Of a stretch of DNA of 51,725 nucleotides, positions 48,336 through 51,725 are shown in pieces. How positions within the stretch are numbered: the stretch's first letter is position 1; every line of letters starts with the position of its first letter. The stretch is from Flavobacterium sp. UBA4098 (GTDB lineage: Bacteria; Bacteroidota; Bacteroidia; Flavobacteriales; Flavobacteriaceae). A program made the translations under genes and the position numbers. A model generated the notes under the pieces. The model made no database searches. It was not told where the DNA came from and saw nothing but the letters and a program-made list of their open reading frames with translations. The stretch covers positions 1 through 51,725 of the forward strand of contig DFXW01000023.1 of NCBI GenBank assembly GCA_002382495.1, written 5' to 3'.

Positions 48336-49019
48336 ATGGCAAAGAATAAAGCTAAAATCTTATTGGTTGATGATGAACCAGATATTTTAGAAATTGTGGG
48401 GTATAATTTATCTCAAGAAGGATATCAAATTAGTACTGCTTCTAATGGAAAAGAAGCCGTTGCTAAAGCAAAATCGGATTTGCCAGATTTAATTATCATG
48501 GATGTCATGATGCCTGAAATGGATGGTATCGAGGCGTGTGAAATCATTAGAAAACTACCTGAATTGCCTAATGTAATTATTACCTTTTTAACTGCGCGTA
48601 ATGAAGATTACACCCAAGTGGCTGGTTTTGATGCAGGCGCTGATGATTACATTAGTAAACCAATCAAACCAAAATTATTGGTTAGTAAAGTAAATGCTTT
48701 GTTACGACGTTTTAACGATCAACAAAAAAATGTAGGAACTTTAAGTGTTGGCGGGATCGAAATCAATCGAGAGGAATATAGAATTATTAAGGACGGAATA
48801 GAAATGTCATTGCCAAGAAAAGAATTTGAATTGTTCTATTTATTAGCCTCTAAGCCTGGAAAAGTATTTAAAAGAGAAGAGATTTTAGATACAATTTGGG
48901 GGAATGATGTAATTGTTGGTGGAAGAACAATCGACGTTCACATCAGAAAGTTAAGAGAAAAAATAGGGGATGATTATTTTAAAACTATAAAAGGAGTTGG
49001 TTATAAATTAGAAGTGTAA
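48336..49019 (+). CDS. phoB: OmpR/PhoB-family response regulator
   Basis: The 227-aa protein has a receiver domain with the acidic pocket VDDEPD (11-16), phospho-acceptor D56 in IIMDVMMPEMDG, the switch Thr in FLTARNE and Lys in YISKPIKP, then a winged-helix DNA-binding domain ending RTIDVHIRKLREKIGDDYFKTIKGVGYKLEV. This layout is that of PhoB/OmpR. It stands before a histidine kinase of PhoR-like layout. The phoB name rests on this pairing and on repeats resembling Pho boxes; phosphate control is not proven. Confidence 0.85.
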   Translation: MAKNKAKILLVDDEPDILEIVGYNLSQEGYQISTASNGKEAVAKAKSDLPDLIIMDVMMPEMDGIEACEIIRKLPELPNVIITFLTARNEDYTQVAGFDAGADDYISKPIKPKLLVSKVNALLRRFNDQQKNVGTLSVGGIEINREEYRIIKDGIEMSLPRKEFELFYLLASKPGKVFKREEILDTIWGNDVIVGGRTIDVHIRKLREKIGDDYFKTIKGVGYKLEV

Positions 49020-49047
49020 TCACTTTTTAAAAAAAGTAGTACTTTAG

Positions 49048-49074
49048 ACAACGCATTTATTGCGTTGTTTTTTT
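49048..49074 (+). terminator. Intrinsic terminator between regulator and kinase
   Basis: ACAACGCA (49048-49055) pairs with TGCGTTGT (49061-49068) around TTTAT, followed by a T-run. It lies 13 bp before the kinase ATG. Confidence 0.8.
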
Positions 49075-49087
49075 ATTTAATATAGTT

Positions 49088-50155
49088 ATGGCCGTTAAAA
49101 AAAGTTTTAAGAAAAATTATCAATTTGCCCTAAAATCATCTTCCTTAATAAGTTTATTTACCACACTTTTGGGAATGATTTTAATGCGATTTACACTGCA
49201 GCAAGATAAAAACGCTGTTCTTATTTACGGTTTAATCTATTTTACTGTTGTATTTGTTTTTTCTTTTTTGGTTTTGCAATACAGAATCGAACGTTTTATT
49301 TACAGAAGGATTAAACAAATTTATGATGACGTTGCCTTATTAGAATCATCCGCTATGGGAAGTCAACCTATAGCAACCGATATGGAAACACTATCCAGAA
49401 AAGTAAAGAAATTTGCCTCAGATAAAAAATTGGAGATCGAAATGTTGCAAGTAAGAGAGCAATATCGAAGAGAATTTTTAGGTAATGTTTCACACGAATT
49501 AAAAACACCATTATTTACGGTTCAAGGGTATTTGTCTATACTTACAGATGGAGCTTTTGAAGACAAGACAATATTAAAGAAATATTTAGATCGCGCTGAA
49601 AAAGGAGTCGAACGATTAATCTATATTGTAGAAGATTTAGATATGATAAGTAAACTGGAATCGGGCGAGTTGAATTTAGAAATTTCCGAATTTGATGTTG
49701 TCAATTTGATTCAAAGTGTGGTAGACATGTTAGAAATGAAAGCCACTAAAAAGAATATCACACTTGTTATAGAACATAATAATAAACCAATGTGGGTGGC
49801 AGCCGACAAAGATAAATTGCAACAAGTGATTATCAATTTAATTGTAAACTCAATTAAATATGGAAGAGAAGGGGGTGAAACGGAGATTTCAGTAACTGGA
49901 TTTACCAGTAAAAAATTCTTAGTCCGTATTACTGATAATGGTGAAGGAATTGAGTCACAAAATATACCTCGCCTTTTTGAACGATTTTATCGCGTTAATA
50001 AAAGTGGTTCTCGTTCAGAAGGAGGTTCTGGTTTGGGATTGTCTATAGTGAAGCATATTGTAGAAGCGCATAAGCAAAAAATATATGTTGAAAGTGAATA
50101 CGGCGTTGGTTCTGAATTTTCGTTTACTATTGATAGAGCTGCCAAAAAAAGATAG
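49088..50155 (+). CDS. phoR: Membrane histidine kinase, PhoR-like
   Basis: The 355-aa protein has two adjacent transmembrane segments (about 17-37 and 43-63) with almost no periplasmic loop, a linker of about 65 residues and a kinase core: H136 in NVSHELKTPLFTVQGYL, IINLIVNSIKYG (N box), DNGEGIE (G1), LFERFYRVNKSGS (F box) and GGSGLGLSIVKHI (G2). The short loop is like PhoR, which senses through partners rather than directly; the PAS domain of E. coli PhoR is not evident. It lies 68 bp after the regulator gene, with a terminator in the gap. Confidence 0.85.
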   Translation: MAVKKSFKKNYQFALKSSSLISLFTTLLGMILMRFTLQQDKNAVLIYGLIYFTVVFVFSFLVLQYRIERFIYRRIKQIYDDVALLESSAMGSQPIATDMETLSRKVKKFASDKKLEIEMLQVREQYRREFLGNVSHELKTPLFTVQGYLSILTDGAFEDKTILKKYLDRAEKGVERLIYIVEDLDMISKLESGELNLEISEFDVVNLIQSVVDMLEMKATKKNITLVIEHNNKPMWVAADKDKLQQVIINLIVNSIKYGREGGETEISVTGFTSKKFLVRITDNGEGIESQNIPRLFERFYRVNKSGSRSEGGSGLGLSIVKHIVEAHKQKIYVESEYGVGSEFSFTIDRAAKKR

Positions 50156-50211
50156 AGACACCAATAGTCTGAAACATCAATAAATTAGTGTTAATTTTAA
50201 TTAAATTAATG

Positions 50212-50240
50212 TTGATCCTACTAGATTAATTCTATTTTTG
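50212..50240 (+). promoter_or_regulatory. Promoter TTG-N18-TATTTTTG
   Basis: TTG at 50212-50214 and TATTTTTG at 50233-50240, ending 5 bp before the next ATG, so the transcript has almost no leader. Confidence 0.65.
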
Positions 50241-50245
50241 TTGCA

Positions 50246-50527
50246 ATGAAAAAATTAGCCAGTATATTACTTTTTTTATTCGTTTTATTTTTAATAACAC
50301 CTACCGTTGTAAGTGCGATTGAAAATGATGGGGATATTTCAGTTGTGTCCAATTTTTCGGAAGAAGAACAGGTTCAAAAAGACATCAAGCTGGTTTTTTA
50401 TTTTGAATTAATGCCAAATAGGCTCTCTTTGCCTTCGGGAACAAATGAATTTGTATCTTTTGAGAATACATTAAAACACAACGACATTTCATTAGGAATT
50501 TTTATACCACCACCAGAACTAAGTTAA
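50246..50527 (+). CDS. Small exported protein, 93 aa, unknown
   Basis: The product begins with a signal peptide (MKKLASILLFLFVLFLITPTVVSA) and leaves a mature part of about 69 residues with an acidic start and a Pro-rich end (GIFIPPPELS). No cysteine and no known domain. It has its own promoter and sits between the histidine kinase and a SulP transporter. Function not recognised. Confidence 0.65.
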   Translation: MKKLASILLFLFVLFLITPTVVSAIENDGDISVVSNFSEEEQVQKDIKLVFYFELMPNRLSLPSGTNEFVSFENTLKHNDISLGIFIPPPELS

Positions 50528-50619
50528 AACGCTCTTTATTTTAAAGCGAATTGTTTTAAAACCAGTCGATGCACATTTAAAATCGCGCTTTGTTTTTATC
50601 TATAATTTAGTTCAATATC

Positions 50620-51725
50620 ATGTCAAAAAATAACAATCTTTTTGCCAACCTTAAATCTGATTTTGCTTCCGGTTTAGTGGTTTTTTTGGTGGCGCTACCT
50701 TTGTGTTTAGGAATTGCAATGGCTTCAGGAGCTCCTTTGTTTTCTGGAATTATCTCCGGAGTTATTGGAGGAATCGTGGTCGGTTATATAAGTCAATCTC
50801 ATATTAGTGTTTCTGGTCCAGCAGCGGGATTAACTGCTATCGTTTTAACTGCGATAACTGATTTAGGCGCCTTCGATGTATTTTTAACGGCTGTCTTTAT
50901 TGCGGGTTTAATTCAGTTGGCTCTGGGTTTCTTGAAAGCAGGAACGATTTCAAATTATTTTCCAACCAATGTTATTGAAGGAATGTTAGCCGGTATCGGG
51001 ATCATTATAATTATGAAACAATTGCCTCATGCCGTTGGTTTTGATAGTGATTTTGAAGGCGACCAATCTTTTATTCAAGCTGATGGGAGTAACACTTTTT
51101 CTTCTTTGCTTCACGTTTTTAATTATGTGCAATTAGGTTCGATTGTGATTTCGATATTGTCATTGGGTATTTTGATCGCTTGGGATAAGATTTCCTTTCT
51201 AAAAAAATTAAAATTAATTCCGGGAGCCTTAGTGGCAGTTATCGCTGGAATCGTTTTGAATGAATTCTTTGTCAATTCAGGAAGTAGTATGGCTATTGCT
51301 AAAGAACATTTAGTATCCTTGCCTGTTCCTTCTTCGTTTGAAGATTTCAAGCAAATTATTGTAACTCCTAATTTCAATGGGTTTTTAAATCCAAAAGTGT
51401 GGGTAGTTGGACTAACTATAGCAATTGTAGCTTCTATTGAAACTTTATTGTGTATTGAAGCTGCAGATAGAATGGATGTTCAAAAAAGATATACAAATAC
51501 CAATGTAGAGCTTAAGGCACAAGGTATTGGAAATATTGTCAGTTCGCTTTTGGGTGGATTGCCTATGACATCTGTTGTAGTGCGTTCTTCTGCAAATAAT
51601 AATGCGGGAGCCAAAACAAAAATGTCAGCAATAATCCATGGTGTTTTACTTTTAATTAGTGTACTTTCTATCCCGTTTTTGTTGAATAAAATACCCTTAG
51701 CTACCTTGGCCGCTGTTTTGCTTTT
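50620..51725 (+). CDS. SulP-family anion transporter (cut by window end)
   Basis: An ATG at 50620 opens a frame with no stop before the window ends (368 codons seen). It begins MSKNNNLFANLKSDFASGLV; VVFLVALPLCLGIAMASGAP, SGVIGGIVVGYISQSHISVSG with SGPAAGLTAIVL, and MTSVVVRSSANNNAGAKTK are diagnostic of SulP permeases. At least nine helices are visible; whether a C-terminal STAS domain follows cannot be seen. SulP proteins carry sulphate or, often in marine and freshwater Bacteroidetes, bicarbonate; the substrate is open. Confidence 0.92.
   Translation, partial: MSKNNNLFANLKSDFASGLVVFLVALPLCLGIAMASGAPLFSGIISGVIGGIVVGYISQSHISVSGPAAGLTAIVLTAITDLGAFDVFLTAVFIAGLIQLALGFLKAGTISNYFPTNVIEGMLAGIGIIIIMKQLPHAVGFDSDFEGDQSFIQADGSNTFSSLLHVFNYVQLGSIVISILSLGILIAWDKISFLKKLKLIPGALVAVIAGIVLNEFFVNSGSSMAIAKEHLVSLPVPSSFEDFKQIIVTPNFNGFLNPKVWVVGLTIAIVASIETLLCIEAADRMDVQKRYTNTNVELKAQGIGNIVSSLLGGLPMTSVVVRSSANNNAGAKTKMSAIIHGVLLLISVLSIPFLLNKIPLATLAAVLL

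Overview
This window looks like a chromosome segment of a Flavobacterium-like member of the Bacteroidetes. The evidence is AT-rich DNA, promoters of the type TTG-N(17-23)-TANNTTTG with almost no Shine-Dalgarno sites, a gldD-ssb-mutY gliding cluster, a type IX secretion C-terminal domain, DUF3127 and DUF3078 genes, and TonB receptors. I see no rRNA, complete tRNA or CRISPR array.

Region 1 (about 1-8,900) is accessory DNA. After a truncated membrane gene, a lipoprotein and a 45-aa protein comes an apparent small integrative element. It holds a compact tyrosine recombinase, a 42-aa membrane ORF, a HExxH metalloprotein, a 503-aa protein with the motif order of A-family / single-subunit polymerases (D251..SQPY, R354..K362, H443-D444-S), an unknown 180-200 aa protein, a probable small terminated RNA, a ParB-domain/DNA-methyltransferase fusion, and a full-length tyrosine integrase. 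Next to the integrase lie two 12-bp tandem repeats and five TGAGGT hexamers spaced 20, 42, 20 and 10 bp, that is in helical phase. GTTAGTCA boxes precede three element transcripts. No relaxase, capsid or terminase gene is visible. I read this as a self-replicating integrative element or satellite with its own putative polymerase; it is the best candidate here for an undescribed system.

Region 2 (8,900-43,000) is mostly housekeeping: tyrS, dgt, a DUF3127 protein with an SSB-like tip, a histidine kinase, a HIT protein, greA (with a terminator-like hairpin at the start of its leader), a TPP-riboswitch-controlled TonB receptor downstream of a NadR-like kinase, a PnuC/PnuT transporter and a phosphopantetheinyl transferase, ahcY, rplU-rpmA, an M16 peptidase pair, gldD-ssb-mutY, HU, a 30-aa basic protein, rng, a PAP2-GtrA-glycosyltransferase operon, tadA and dxs (divergent, apparently leaderless), and envelope genes.

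Region 3 (43,000-51,725) centres on a PhoB/PhoR-like two-component pair. Around it are a bare type IX sorting-domain protein, a MORN-like protein, a beta-helix surface lipoprotein, a large TonB receptor, a 93-aa secreted protein and a truncated SulP transporter. Direct repeats of the form GTTA(C/T)-N6-GTTA with an 11-bp period occur upstream of the MORN gene, the beta-helix gene, and between the TonB receptor and the phoB-like gene. They look like binding sites for the adjacent response regulator and suggest a local regulon.

All identifications come from reading motifs and translations by eye; no database search was run.
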